Source: CAVZCC01 sp963773765 (GTDB lineage Bacteria; Actinomycetota; Acidimicrobiia; Acidimicrobiales; Microtrichaceae). From it: 64,000 nucleotides of DNA. Shown here one piece after another: positions 18,930 to 31,231 of this stretch. Both the position numbers and the translations under genes were made by a program. Position 1 is the first letter of the stretch. The number at the start of each line of letters is the position of its first letter. The stretch covers positions 1,178,001 through 1,242,000 of the forward strand of contig CAVZCC010000001.1 in the NCBI GenBank assembly GCA_963773765.1. The letters run 5' to 3'. Under the pieces are notes generated by a model. That model worked only from the letters and a program-made list of their open reading frames with translations. It made no database searches and was not told where the DNA came from.

Positions 18930-20278
18930 CCGACCTCCCTCCCGGCGTCGCGGGCACGACGGAGCCGGATCCGGGCCCCGGACCGTCACGCGTCACGCAG
19001 CTGACGCAGCTCGCACGGGGCGGGCCCGCCGCCATGACCGTCGGCCTGCTGGTCAACGGCCTCGCCTCCTACGTGTTCCTGGCCGCCAGCGGCCGGGCCC
19101 TCGGCCCGGCCCGCTTCGCGCTGGTCTCGGTGCTGTGGGCCGTGCTGTTCCTGGTCGGGGGCGGGTTGTTCGTCCCGCTGGAACAGGAACTGGGACGTTC
19201 CGTGGCGGCCCGACGGGCCCGGGGGGTCGGCTTCGGATCGCTCGTGACCCGGGTCGCGCTGGCCGCGTCGGTGGTCTTCCTGGTCATCGCCGCCCTCATC
19301 GGGATCTTCCACCGCGCCATCGCGGACCTGCTGTTCCGGGGCAACGAGCAGTTCGTGCTGGCGCTGATCCTCGGGATCGCCGGCGTGGGGGTCATGTACC
19401 TGGTCCGGGGGCTCCTGGCCGGGTCCGGGCGGTACTACGGCTATGCCGTGCTGTTCCTGGCCGACGCGCTGAGCAAGTCGCTCCCGGCGGTGGGCCTGGC
19501 CCTGGCCGGTGTGACCAATCCGGTCGCCTACGGCGTGGTCATGGCGCTCAGCGCCTACGTGGGCGCCTTCGTGCCGCTCACCCGGGGCACCCGGCTGGGC
19601 GAGCCCGGCCCCAGCCCGGAGTGGAACCTGCTGCTGTCCTCCATGGGGTTCCTGCTGCTGACCTCGTTCCTGAGTGCGGTGACCATGAACATCGGCACCA
19701 TCGCGGTGGAGGTGCTGGCCACCCCGGCCGAGACCGACAAGGCCGGCGTGTTCCTGTCCGGCCTGGTCATCGCCCGGGTCCCGCTGTTCCTGTTCCAGGC
19801 CGTGCAGGCCATCGTCCTGCCCCGCCTGTCACGCCTTGCCGCGTCCGGGGACATGGCCGGGTTCCGCCACAACATCAGGATGCTGTTCCTGGGCATGGCG
19901 GCGGCCACGGTGGGTGCCACGCTCGTGTCCGCCGCGTTGGGGCCGACCGTGGTCAAGATCCTGTTCGGAGAGGACTTCGCCCTGCTCGGCGCCCGGGACA
20001 TGGGCCTGCTGACGCTGGCCAGCATGCTGATGATGTGCGCCCTGACGGTGAACCAGGCCCAGATCGCCCTGCACCACCAGCGCCAGACGGGCTGGCCCTG
20101 GGGTGTGGCCACGCTGGTCTTCGTGGCGGTCACCGCGGTGAGCGGGCACGACCTGTTCCAGCGGGTCGAGCTGGGCATGGTGGTCAGTTCGGCCTCGGTG
20201 GTGGTCATCGCCGGGCTGCTGCTGGGCCGGGAGCTCCGCCACCCCGATGAACACCGCGAGGAGACGCCGGCCCTCTGA
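18926..20278 (+). CDS. Wzx-like polysaccharide flippase (MOP superfamily)
   Basis: This is a 450-residue integral membrane protein with about 12 predicted spans: AAMTVGLLVNGLASYVFLA, SVLWAVLFLVGGG, ALILGIAGVGVMYLVRGLL, WNLLLSSMGFLLLTSFL, VVVIAGLLLG and others. Charged loops carry the LEQELGRSVAARRARG segment typical of actinobacterial polysaccharide-biosynthesis flippases. It would move lipid-linked glycan units across the membrane. The GTG start at 18926 overlaps the acetyltransferase stop. It is the last gene of the plus-strand pair and converges on the MoeZ gene, with a perfect hairpin between them. Confidence 0.82.
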   Translation: MTDLPPGVAGTTEPDPGPGPSRVTQLTQLARGGPAAMTVGLLVNGLASYVFLAASGRALGPARFALVSVLWAVLFLVGGGLFVPLEQELGRSVAARRARGVGFGSLVTRVALAASVVFLVIAALIGIFHRAIADLLFRGNEQFVLALILGIAGVGVMYLVRGLLAGSGRYYGYAVLFLADALSKSLPAVGLALAGVTNPVAYGVVMALSAYVGAFVPLTRGTRLGEPGPSPEWNLLLSSMGFLLLTSFLSAVTMNIGTIAVEVLATPAETDKAGVFLSGLVIARVPLFLFQAVQAIVLPRLSRLAASGDMAGFRHNIRMLFLGMAAATVGATLVSAALGPTVVKILFGEDFALLGARDMGLLTLASMLMMCALTVNQAQIALHHQRQTGWPWGVATLVFVAVTAVSGHDLFQRVELGMVVSSASVVVIAGLLLGRELRHPDEHREETPAL

Positions 20279-20317
20279 GCCCCTCCGGCCGCCCCCGCCG
20301 GCCGCCCCCGCCGGCCG

Positions 20318-20367
20318 GCTCTGTCATGCAGATCTGGTGGTTTCAGGTCCGCGCTGCATGACAGAGC
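20318..20367. repeat. Perfect 14-bp inverted repeat between convergent genes
   Basis: The left arm GCTCTGTCATGCAG (20318-20331) is the exact reverse complement of the right arm CTGCATGACAGAGC (20354-20367), with a 22-base loop. It lies between the stops of the flippase and MoeZ genes. It could form a bidirectional transcription terminator, although no T-tract follows on either side. It could instead be a dispersed palindromic element, since its AT content differs from the flanks. A short GCCCCCGCCG tandem precedes it. Confidence 0.7.
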
Positions 20368-20387
20368 GGGGCCTCGACCCAGACCCG

Positions 20388-21567
20388 TCAGGCGTTGGCA
20401 GGCGCCTGCAGCGGGGCGGGCTGGCAGTGCCCGTCCAGCTCCACCACCCGGATCTGGTCCCGGTTCTCCCAGGTGATCTCGTTGGTGGGGTCCTTGCGGA
20501 TGCGGAACTCGCGGAAGCTCATCTCCAGGGCGTCGAAGGTGAGGTAGCGCCCGATGAGGTTGTCGCCGATGCCCAGGATCAGCTTGATGGCCTCCAGCGC
20601 CTGGATGGACCCGACGATGCCGGGCAGCACGCCCAGCACACCGGCCTCGGCGCAGCTGGGGGCCAGTTCGGCCGGCGGCGGCTCGGGCAGCATGTCCCGG
20701 TAGGTGGGACCGTGCTTGGGGTCGAACACCGTGACGTGGCCCTCGAAGCGGAAGATCGAGCCGTGCACCACGGGGACCCCCAGCTTCACCGAGGCGTCGT
20801 TCAGCATGTAGCGGACCGGGAAGTTGTCCGCCCCGTCCACCACCAGGTCGAACTGGCCCGACGATGTCCTCCATGTTGGAGGCGTCCAGGCGGACGTCGA
20901 AGGTGATGACGTTCACGTCGGGGTTGAGCAGCGTCAGCGTCTTCTTGGCCGAGTCGACCTTGCGCTCCCCGACCCGGTCCACGTTGTGCAGGATCTGGCG
21001 CTGCAGGTTGGAGTCGTCCACGACGTCCATGTCCACGATGCCGATGGTCCCGACGCCCGCGGCGGCCAGGTACAGCGCAGCGGGAGAGCCCAGGCCGCCG
21101 GCGCCGAGCAGCAGGACCTTGGCACCCAGCAGCTTCTGCTGGCCCTCCTCACCCACCTCGGGCAGCAGGAGGTGGCGGCTGTAGCGGTTGCGCTGCTCCG
21201 GGGAGAGCACCTCCGGCGTGCGCCAGTCCCGGCCCTCGTCCTTCCAGCGGTTGAACCCGCCGATCATGGAGGTGACGTCCGCGTAGCCCAGCTCCTGGAG
21301 GGTGCGGGCGGCGAAGGCCGACCGCACGCCGCCGGCGCACATGACCACGACGGGTCGGGACTTGTCGGTGAGCTTGCCCTCCACCTGGCTCTCCAGGTGG
21401 CCGCGGGGCAGGAACACCGAACCGGGCACCGCGCCCTGTTCGAACTCGTCCGCCTCCCGGACGTCCAGCAGGACGGCCCCACCGGCGACGAGGTCGGACG
21501 CCTCGGCGGTGGTCACCTCGCGGATCTCGGTCTTGGCCTGGTTGAGGAGGTCTCGGAAGGTCGGCAT
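20388..21567 (-). CDS. moeZ: Rhodanese-MoeZ/MoeB sulfur-carrier adenylyltransferase (one frameshift)
   Basis: This enzyme activates the C-terminus of a small sulfur-carrier protein (MoaD/ThiS/CysO type) by adenylation and supplies sulfur from a persulfide. Here the rhodanese domain is N-terminal: LLDVREADEFEQGAVPG and the active loop CAGGVRS (about residues 95-101). The ThiF/MoeB domain follows from RYSRHLLLPEVGEEGQQ through VLLLGAGGLGSPAALYLAAA, the ATP-binding site. After the frame break near 20860 (extra G) the protein continues DGADNFPVRYMLND, YRDMLPEPPP, SCAEAGVLGVLPGIVGSIQ and DALEMSFREF. The first zinc-ligand Cys pair of E. coli MoeB is replaced by YRDM, as in mycobacterial MoeZ. It is used for molybdopterin, thiamine or cysteine synthesis. 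Confidence 0.85.
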
Positions 21568-21677
21568 CTCTGGATCTTTCGGTGTCGGTTCTCTGGGGTC
21601 GCTGTCCGGCCCACTGCTGTCCGGCTCAATACCCTACTGAACTGGTCAACAATTCGAAAGGCTGCGGGATTCCCGGG

Positions 21678-22463
21678 TCAGCGGCCGTCCAGCTCGTCCA
21701 CGATCTCGGCCACCTCGTCCAGGTCCAGCGGCGCCTCGTCGAAGCGCCGCACGTCCCGGAACGTGCGGTCGCGGCCCCTGGGGTCCACGAACCAGCCACG
21801 GAGCCGGCCCAGCACCTCGGCCCTCAGGACCGGCGGTGCGGCGTCCAGCTCCCGGGGCCCGTCGGTGTGGGCCACCAACCGGCCCAGGTCGAACAGGTCA
21901 CTGGCCCGCTTCTCCGGTTTGGAGCTGGCACGCAGCGTGACGGTGGTGGCCTTCATGGCCACCAGCCCGCCGGCGGAGGCCACCAGCCGGGCATCGGCCC
22001 GGCTGAGCACGTCGCCGGTGTCGTCGGACAGCACCGTGATGTCCACCGCGGTCGCGGTGTCGTGGGCCCAGGTGTGGGCCACGACGTTGAGCTCCAGGTC
22101 CGTCGGCCCGCCATGGGCCCCCAGCCCGGCCAGCAGGTGGTCGGCGTCGTCCAGGCTGACGTCGATCACGTCCAGCTCCAGGTCACCGGGCATGCGGTAC
22201 TGCCCGCCACCCGGGGCGCTCACGGCCAGGCGGCGGAGGTCGGCGTCGAACAGGTCCAGGCCGCGGGCCAGAGCGTCCAGGTCCACCGTGGCCCGGTGGG
22301 GCACCCCGACCCGGCACAGCACCGCCAGTCCACCGATCAGGCGGAACTCCGGGGGCAGGTCCCGGAGCAGGTCCACCGCCAGTGCCGTCACCCCGCCGGG
22401 GCGGCCGGTGAGGACCACCGACGCCATCGCGCTCCCCCGCGGACCGCTCCCACGGGCGCTCAC
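21678..22463 (-). CDS. AbiEii-like nucleotidyltransferase-fold protein (putative toxin partner)
   Basis: This is a protein of about 250-260 residues. Its N-terminal half reads FRLIGGLAVLCRVGVPHRATVDLDAL, which fits the nucleotidyltransferase fold motif (GG near the helix, then an Asp-x-Asp strand end, DLD). Further on are DLELDVIDV, KATTVTLRASSKPEKRASDLFDLGRLV (the conserved K..K-RD-DL region of AbiEii-type proteins) and an acidic C-terminus. Two starts are possible. GTG 22463 overlaps the upstream gene's stop, while ATG 22427 has a strong GGGGGAG five bases ahead. The upstream gene resembles AbiEi antitoxins, so the pair may be a type IV toxin-antitoxin or abortive-infection unit. Identity rests on motif reading, so confidence is moderate. 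Confidence 0.55.
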   Translation of the reverse strand: MSARGSGPRGSAMASVVLTGRPGGVTALAVDLLRDLPPEFRLIGGLAVLCRVGVPHRATVDLDALARGLDLFDADLRRLAVSAPGGGQYRMPGDLELDVIDVSLDDADHLLAGLGAHGGPTDLELNVVAHTWAHDTATAVDITVLSDDTGDVLSRADARLVASAGGLVAMKATTVTLRASSKPEKRASDLFDLGRLVAHTDGPRELDAAPPVLRAEVLGRLRGWFVDPRGRDRTFRDVRRFDEAPLDLDEVAEIVDELDGR

Positions 22464-23432
22464 GCCGGCACCACGTCCCAGGCCTCCACGATCTCCCGCC
22501 CCCGGGCCGGGTCGGCCGCCAGTCGCAGCGCGCACACCAGCGGGTGCGCCACCCGCCACGGGTGATCGTCATCCGGCTCGAAGCCCGGAAGCTCCGGGAT
22601 CCACTGCACCGGCGACACCCGGAGGTAGGTGCGGGCGGGACCACCGGCAGCAGCCATGGGCCGGGCCCGACGGAGGGTGGACCGCGTCTCCACGTAGCAG
22701 CGGGCCGGCAGGTCCGCCGCCGCGGCGATGCGTGCCCCGCCCAGGGTCGCGGCCCGCTCGTCGACCCGCACCAGCGGGTCCGGGGCCAGGCGGTCCGCCA
22801 CCTCGTGCAGGTCGGCACCGAGCGGGACCCAGCCGTCGTCGGGCCAGCGGGTGGCGGTCTCCCAGAACAGGTCGGGCATGAGCGGCCGGCGGGTGGAGCG
22901 ACCGATGAGCCCGCTGTCGGTGAAGCGGCCGATGAGCTCGTGCGTGCCGCCGACGCTGCGGCCGATCTCCGCCGCCACCCGGCGCGCCGACACCTCCTGG
23001 TCGGGGTGCGCCATGGCCCAGCAGCGCGACCTCGAAGCCCACCGGCGTCCACGGCGAGCTGGACGACCCGCGTCCGTCGTCGCCGCCCAGGTCGACTTCG
23101 GTCTCGATCCGCACGCCCGGCAGCCAGATGCGGAGGTGGCCCCGCCGGTCGAGCCATGACCAGCCCGCCCCCCGCAGCAGGTCCCGCCCGCTCTGGCTGA
23201 TGCGGTCCGCCACCAGCAGGGCGGGGCCGTCGCTGCCGTCGACCAGGTCCTGGATCTCACCGGGATGGGGGTGGCTCCGCTCCGTCACCGGCAACTCGAT
23301 GGCCCGGCCGTCGACGGTGAGTGCATCATCGATGGAGTCCCCGCCGGGCGACACGGCGCCCGTGGTGAGGCCGGCCCGTTCCAGGGCCTCCGCCAGCTCC
23401 CGTCCGATCGGTGATCGTGCCGTCACGAACAT
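22460..23432 (-). CDS. AbiEi-like winged-helix regulator/antitoxin candidate (one frameshift)
   Basis: From ATG 23432 (MFVTARSPIGRELAEALERA) the protein has a first domain with ALLVADRISQSGRDLLRGAG and SWLDRRGHLRIW. The pattern 'release of the ligand, leader loop, DRRGHLRL' is seen in actinobacterial proteins annotated as type IV antitoxins. A winged-helix region follows (LAMAHPDQEVSARRVAAEIG, GGTHELIGRFTDSGLI), then a C-terminal region of about 130 residues ending EAWDVVPA. The frame breaks near 23017 through one extra G. The 3' end overlaps the GTG of the nucleotidyltransferase-like gene. It probably represses its own operon and counteracts the partner, by analogy with AbiEi; this is not proven by sequence. 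Confidence 0.5.
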
Positions 23433-23487
23433 CGAACACACTCTAGCGGGTGGACCGCCGGAGAGCTTCGGTTCCCGGCGGTTCTCG

Positions 23488-24003
23488 CTACTTGGGGATG
23501 ACGCAGGTACCGGCACCCGAGGGATACACGGTGGAGAGGAAGTTCCCGTTGGTGGGGACCGTCTCGAACCGGTACACCATGGCCACGGCATACTCCCCCG
23601 ACGAGAGACCGGAGACGGAGTAGTTCCGGGCGCCGTACCCGGTCGTCTGGTCGATCCACCCTTCGTACGGGTACAGGCTCTGGACCCCGTTCGAGGCGAC
23701 CAACGCCCCGAACGTGTTCGTGGCCACCGGCTGCCACTGGCCGTTCACCAGCTTGAAGATCACCGGCTGGAGCCAGAAGCCCTCCCGGTCGGCGCTGAAC
23801 ACCAGCGGGAAGTTGACGGTGATCCCACCCCTGTCGCACACCCACTGCCGGTCGTAGATGTCGCCGCTCGCCGCGGCCGGCCGGGACATGAACCCGACCA
23901 GGCCCACGCCGAGCAACGAGGCGAGGACAGCACGTCGGAGCCGCGCTCCTCGGGTGCAGCGGCGGGAGGGCCCCGGCGCGTCCATCTCCCCCGGAACCCC
24001 CAT
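23488..24003 (-). CDS. Small secreted protein of unknown function
   Basis: This is a 171-residue protein with an ATG at 24003 behind a strong GGGAGG-type site. The N-terminus is MGVPGEMDAPGPSRRCTRGA followed by a hydrophobic segment (AVLASLLGVGLVGFM) and a likely signal peptidase site after PAAASG. The mature part of about 125 residues has one cysteine pair (VCDRGG near its start and TCVIPK at the end) and is rich in Tyr, Gly and Val. This suggests a small disulphide-linked beta-sandwich outside the cell. No family is recognised. It stands alone between the Sir2 gene and the AbiE-like pair. Confidence 0.65.
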   Translation of the reverse strand: MGVPGEMDAPGPSRRCTRGARLRRAVLASLLGVGLVGFMSRPAAASGDIYDRQWVCDRGGITVNFPLVFSADREGFWLQPVIFKLVNGQWQPVATNTFGALVASNGVQSLYPYEGWIDQTTGYGARNYSVSGLSSGEYAVAMVYRFETVPTNGNFLSTVYPSGAGTCVIPK

Positions 24004-24049
24004 GGACCGACCTCCCTCCCTGCCATCCTGGGGGTCGGAGCGCCTCCCG

Positions 24050-24859
24050 TCAACGAACCAGTGCGGGGAGCACCTCGCTGATGGACCCCAGGACCACCAC
24101 GTCGGCGGCGTCGTCCTGTTCGGTCGGGCTCCCGTTGACGATCACCACCCGTGCCCCCGCCGCCACCGCCGTGGGCACCAGGCGCGCCACCGGGAAGACG
24201 CCCAGCGTGGTCCCCACCGCCAGCAGGAGGTCGCAGCCGGCCGCAGCGGCGAAGGCCCGCGCCAGGTCCGCCTCGTCCAGGTTCTCGCCGAAGAACACCG
24301 TGGTGGACTTCAGGATGCCGCCGCACTCCCGGCACGACGGATCGGCCTCGCCGGAACGGACCCGGTCCAGCACCGGCTGCATCGGGCCCTGCCACCGGCA
24401 GTCGACACAATGCGCCTCACGGATCGACCCGTGCATCTCCACCACCCGTTCCGGGTCGCTGCCCGCGGCCTGGTGGAGCCCGTCGATGTTCTGGGTCACC
24501 AGCAGGTCCATGCGCCCGCTGCGCTCCAGGTCCACCAGGGCCTGGTGGCCGACGTTGGGCTCCGCCGTCCAGGCCGGGTTGTCCAGGCGGTTCAGCCAGG
24601 CCCGCTGACGGAGCTCCGGGTCCGACAGGTAGTACTGGATGGTCGAGTACTTCTCCGCCTCGGGGTTGCGGGTCCACACCCCGTTCGGTCCCCGGAAGTC
24701 CGGGATGCCGGAGTCGGTCGAGATCCCCGCCCCCGTCAGCACCACGATCCGGCCGGCCCGCTGCACCAGGTCCCGGGCCCGGGCGTTGGTGTCGGCCGAG
24801 CCGTCGGCGTGCTCCCGGTCGTGGGGCTCCCGGGAGTGGGACTCCCGATCCTGGGTCAT
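24050..24859 (-). CDS. Sir2-family NAD-dependent protein deacylase
   Basis: This is a 269-residue sirtuin that removes acyl groups from lysines using NAD+. Clear motifs are VVLTGAGISTDSGIPDFRG (NAD binding, residues about 37-55), TQNIDGLHQAAG, the catalytic histidine in VEMHGS and two zinc Cys pairs (CVDC and CREC) about 30 residues apart. FFGEN, AVGTTLGVFPVA and VIVNGSPT follow. A charged leader of 30 residues rich in Glu, Arg and His precedes the core. It has no operon partner and diverges from the gene at 24954. Its targets cannot be inferred. Confidence 0.93.
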   Translation of the reverse strand: MTQDRESHSREPHDREHADGSADTNARARDLVQRAGRIVVLTGAGISTDSGIPDFRGPNGVWTRNPEAEKYSTIQYYLSDPELRQRAWLNRLDNPAWTAEPNVGHQALVDLERSGRMDLLVTQNIDGLHQAAGSDPERVVEMHGSIREAHCVDCRWQGPMQPVLDRVRSGEADPSCRECGGILKSTTVFFGENLDEADLARAFAAAAGCDLLLAVGTTLGVFPVARLVPTAVAAGARVVIVNGSPTEQDDAADVVVLGSISEVLPALVR

Positions 24860-24953
24860 GGCCGCAGCGTACGGGGGACCGGTCCCCGCTGACAGGGCGG
24901 AGGACGCTCCGTACCGTCCTCCACGTCACCACTGGCGTCCGCAGGGAGCACCG

Positions 24954-25445
24954 ATGCTGCACGACCTGTACCAACCCACCATCTCCACCGGCCCGCTGCC
25001 GGAGGGCGACGGACCGGCCCACCTGGCCATCACCCCCTGGTGGGACCCGGCCCTGGCCGGCCAGGGGGTGGACCCCCGCAGCCCCTACGTGGAACGGTTC
25101 TGGCTGGGCATCGTCGGGCCGTCCACGGTCCTGTTGCTCCGGCGCTTCGCCCGGGGGTTGGAGGAGCACCCCAACGGGTTCCGGGTCTCGGCGGCGGACA
25201 CCGCCCGCGCCCTGGGCCTCGGCACCGGCCGGGGCCGCAACGCCCCGTTGAACCGCACCATCCACCGTGCCTGCACCTTCGGCCTGGCCCGGCGGCGGGG
25301 CCCGGACCGGGTGGAGGTCCGCACCCACCTCCCGCTCCTCACCGACCGCCACGTGGCGCAGCTCCCACCGGTGCTGCGCACCGCACACGCCGACTGGCTC
25401 CGGGCCCGGGCAACCCAGGGCCCGGACGGACCCAGGGCGGCCTGA
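24954..25445 (+). CDS. Conserved actinobacterial hypothetical protein
   Basis: This is a 163-residue cytoplasmic protein starting at ATG 24954 behind GCAGGGAGC. It contains ITPWWDPALAGQGVDPRSPY and VERFWLGIVGPSTVLLLRR, then an Ala/Arg-rich segment resembling a winged helix (SAADTARALGLGTGRGRNAP, RTIHRACTFGLARRRG) and LPLLTDRHVAQLPPVLRTAH. The WLGxxGPS opening and the following DNA-binding-like region occur in uncharacterised actinobacterial proteins. I cannot give a function. It is divergent from the sirtuin gene and converges on pepA. Confidence 0.6.
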   Translation: MLHDLYQPTISTGPLPEGDGPAHLAITPWWDPALAGQGVDPRSPYVERFWLGIVGPSTVLLLRRFARGLEEHPNGFRVSAADTARALGLGTGRGRNAPLNRTIHRACTFGLARRRGPDRVEVRTHLPLLTDRHVAQLPPVLRTAHADWLRARATQGPDGPRAA

Positions 25446-25463
25446 CAGCCCGGCCCGCGCCGC

Positions 25464-26972
25464 TCAGCCTGCGCCGGCCTCGTCGGCCTCGTCGTCGCCG
25501 TCAGCACCCTCCACGGCCCAGCCCTCCACCAGGGCGATGAGGGTGCGCACGCCGAACCCGGTGCCGCCCTTGGGGTGCTCGCCGTAGGGCTCCGCCAGCC
25601 AGGCCGGCCCCGCGATGTCCAGGTGGGCCCACGGGACGCCCTCCCCCACGAAGTCCCGCAGGAACAGCCCCGCGGTCAGCGTGCCGCCGAAGCGCCCGGA
25701 GGTGATGTTCTTGATGTCCGCCACCTGGGAGTCCAGCCGGGGCCGGTAGTCGTCCGGCAGCGGCAGGGGCCACACCCGCTCCCCCGCCCGTTCCGCGGCG
25801 CCGGCCACCCGGTCCCGGAAGTCGTCGTCGTTGGCCATGAGCCCGGCGATGCGGTCGCCCAGTGCCACCAGGCAGGCCCCGGTGAGGGTGGCCAGGTCCA
25901 CGATGGCTGCCGGCTCCTCCTCCGACGCCAGGCACAGTGCGTCGGCCAGGATCAGGCGGCCCTCGGCATCGGTGTTGAGCACCTCCACCGTGGTGCCGTT
26001 GCGGGCGGTGAAGACGTCACCGGGCCGCTGGGCGTCACCGTTGACCATGTTGTCGGTCATGGGGGCGAACCCCACCACCCGCACCCCGACGTCCAGGGAC
26101 GGAAGGGCGCACATGGCGGCGATCACCGCGGCCGCACCCCCCATGTCCATCTTCATGTCCATCATCCCGTCGGCCGGCTTGAGCGACAGGCCGCCGGAGT
26201 CGAAGGTGATGCCCTTGCCCACCAGGGCCACGGTCTCCACCTCGGCGGGGGCGTCGGCGGGCTCGTAGGTGAGCTTCACCAGCCGGGGCGGGTGGGTGGA
26301 GCCCTGGTTGACGGCCAGCAGGCCGCCCAGGCGCTCCGCCTTGATCGCCTTCTGGTCCAGCACCTCGACGGTGAGGCCGGCGGCCCCGGCCCGCTCGGCG
26401 GCCCGGTCGGCGAACACCGCCGGCGTGAGGGTGCCGCCCGGGGTGTTCACCAGGTCACGGGCGAAGCACACGGCGTCGGCCACCGCGGTGCCGGCGGCCA
26501 CGGCGGCACGGGCCGCGCGCACGTCGGCGGCATCGTCACCCACCGCCACGGTGACGCTGTCGATCCGGGGGGTGTCACGGGCGGTGGGCCTGAACTCATC
26601 GAAGGAGTAGCTGCCCAGGATCAGTCCCTCGGCCACGGCACGGGCGCCGTCGGCCAGGTCCAGGTCCACCTCCGGGTACTCGAAGGCCACCCGCCGGTGG
26701 CGGCGGACCGCCCCCACGAAGGCGGCAGCGGCCCGGCGGAGCTCGTCGGCGCCGACGGCGCCGGACGGTCCGAGGCCGACCACGACGAGCGCCTGCTGGC
26801 CGTCGTCCAGCACCACCGAGGTGCCCACCGCACCGGTGAAGCCGGCACGGTCGAGCACGGCCTTGCGGACGCCGGGCACCCGGGTCAGGTGGTCGCTCGT
26901 GGCACACACGGCCACGGCGGTGGCCCCTGCGGGAGCGACCTTGGCGACCTTCACGGCTGGGGATTCGGACAC
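25464..26972 (-). CDS. pepA: Leucyl aminopeptidase (M17 family)
   Basis: This is a 502-residue cytosolic metallo-aminopeptidase that releases N-terminal residues from peptides. The C-terminal catalytic domain has VALVGKGITFDSGGLSLKP with metal-binding Lys/Asp, the KMDMGGAAAV block, and NTDAEGRLILADAL carrying the Asp/Glu metal ligands and catalytic Arg. The N-terminal macro-like domain is less conserved, as is usual. The GTG start at 26972 is preceded by ACCGGAGGTTGA, in which the ribosome site overlaps the stop of the upstream adenosyltransferase gene. The two genes are therefore cotranscribed. A hydrophilic Asp/Glu/Ala tail follows the domain. Confidence 0.95.
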   Translation of the reverse strand: MSESPAVKVAKVAPAGATAVAVCATSDHLTRVPGVRKAVLDRAGFTGAVGTSVVLDDGQQALVVVGLGPSGAVGADELRRAAAAFVGAVRRHRRVAFEYPEVDLDLADGARAVAEGLILGSYSFDEFRPTARDTPRIDSVTVAVGDDAADVRAARAAVAAGTAVADAVCFARDLVNTPGGTLTPAVFADRAAERAGAAGLTVEVLDQKAIKAERLGGLLAVNQGSTHPPRLVKLTYEPADAPAEVETVALVGKGITFDSGGLSLKPADGMMDMKMDMGGAAAVIAAMCALPSLDVGVRVVGFAPMTDNMVNGDAQRPGDVFTARNGTTVEVLNTDAEGRLILADALCLASEEEPAAIVDLATLTGACLVALGDRIAGLMANDDDFRDRVAGAAERAGERVWPLPLPDDYRPRLDSQVADIKNITSGRFGGTLTAGLFLRDFVGEGVPWAHLDIAGPAWLAEPYGEHPKGGTGFGVRTLIALVEGWAVEGADGDDEADEAGAG

Positions 26973-26976
26973 GGGC

Positions 26977-27544
26977 TCAACCTCCGGTGGGATCGGCGCC
27001 CGGGGCGGGCACCGATCGGGTGACGAGGGACGCTCCCTCCTGCCAGCGGGCCAGGGTCCACAGCAGGTCGGAGAGGCGGTTCAGGTAGGGGCCCACGAAG
27101 GAGCCGTCCGCCGCTGCGGACAACGCCGACGCGCTCGGCCCGGCGCACCACGGTGCGGGCGACGTCCAGCTGTGCCGACAGCACGTTCTGGCCGGGTACC
27201 ACGAACTCCGTGGGAGCCTCGAACCGGCCCGACACGTCGTCGATCAGCCCCTCGAGGCGCACCACCATGGGCTCGTCCACCAGCGAGGCACCCGCGGTGA
27301 GGCGATCCCGGTTGCCCGGCGCAGTGGCCAGCTCCGACATGAGCACCCACAGGTCCCGCTCCAGCGAGATGAGCAGCCCGTCGAGCTCGGAGCCCTCGCC
27401 GGCCCGGGCCCGGGCCAGGCCGATGGCGGCCTGGGCCTCGTCGACGTCGCCGTAGGCGGTGGGAAGGGGCGCATCCTTGCGGACCCGGCCGCCGTAGAGC
27501 AGCCCGGTGGTGCCGTCGTCGCCGGTGCGGGTGTAGATCTTCAT
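26977..27544 (-). CDS. PduO-type ATP:cob(I)alamin adenosyltransferase (one frameshift)
   Basis: This enzyme transfers the adenosyl group of ATP to cob(I)alamin, making adenosylcobalamin. The start MKIYTRTGDDGTTGLLYGGR holds the TRTGDDGTT nucleotide-binding motif, then YGDVDEAQAAIGLARA follows. FVVPGQNVLSAQLDVART and RRAER form the conserved C-terminal helix motif. The frame breaks near 27122 (one extra G), after which ALSAAADGSFVGPYLNRLSD and a normal end (PTGG, TGA 26977-26979) follow. Length is about 189 residues, typical. It stands next to cobalamin-dependent methionine synthase, transcribed divergently, which makes a local B12 theme. The break is probably a sequence error. Confidence 0.88.
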
Positions 27545-27620
27545 GCCGGTCGGAGCCTACCCACCGGGCCCAGAACGCCGTTGGGGCCACGACGGCGCCT
27601 CCCGGTAGCCTTGCCGGACC

Positions 27621-31222
<3,602 letters not shown>

Positions 31223-31231
31223 GGCCCCGGG

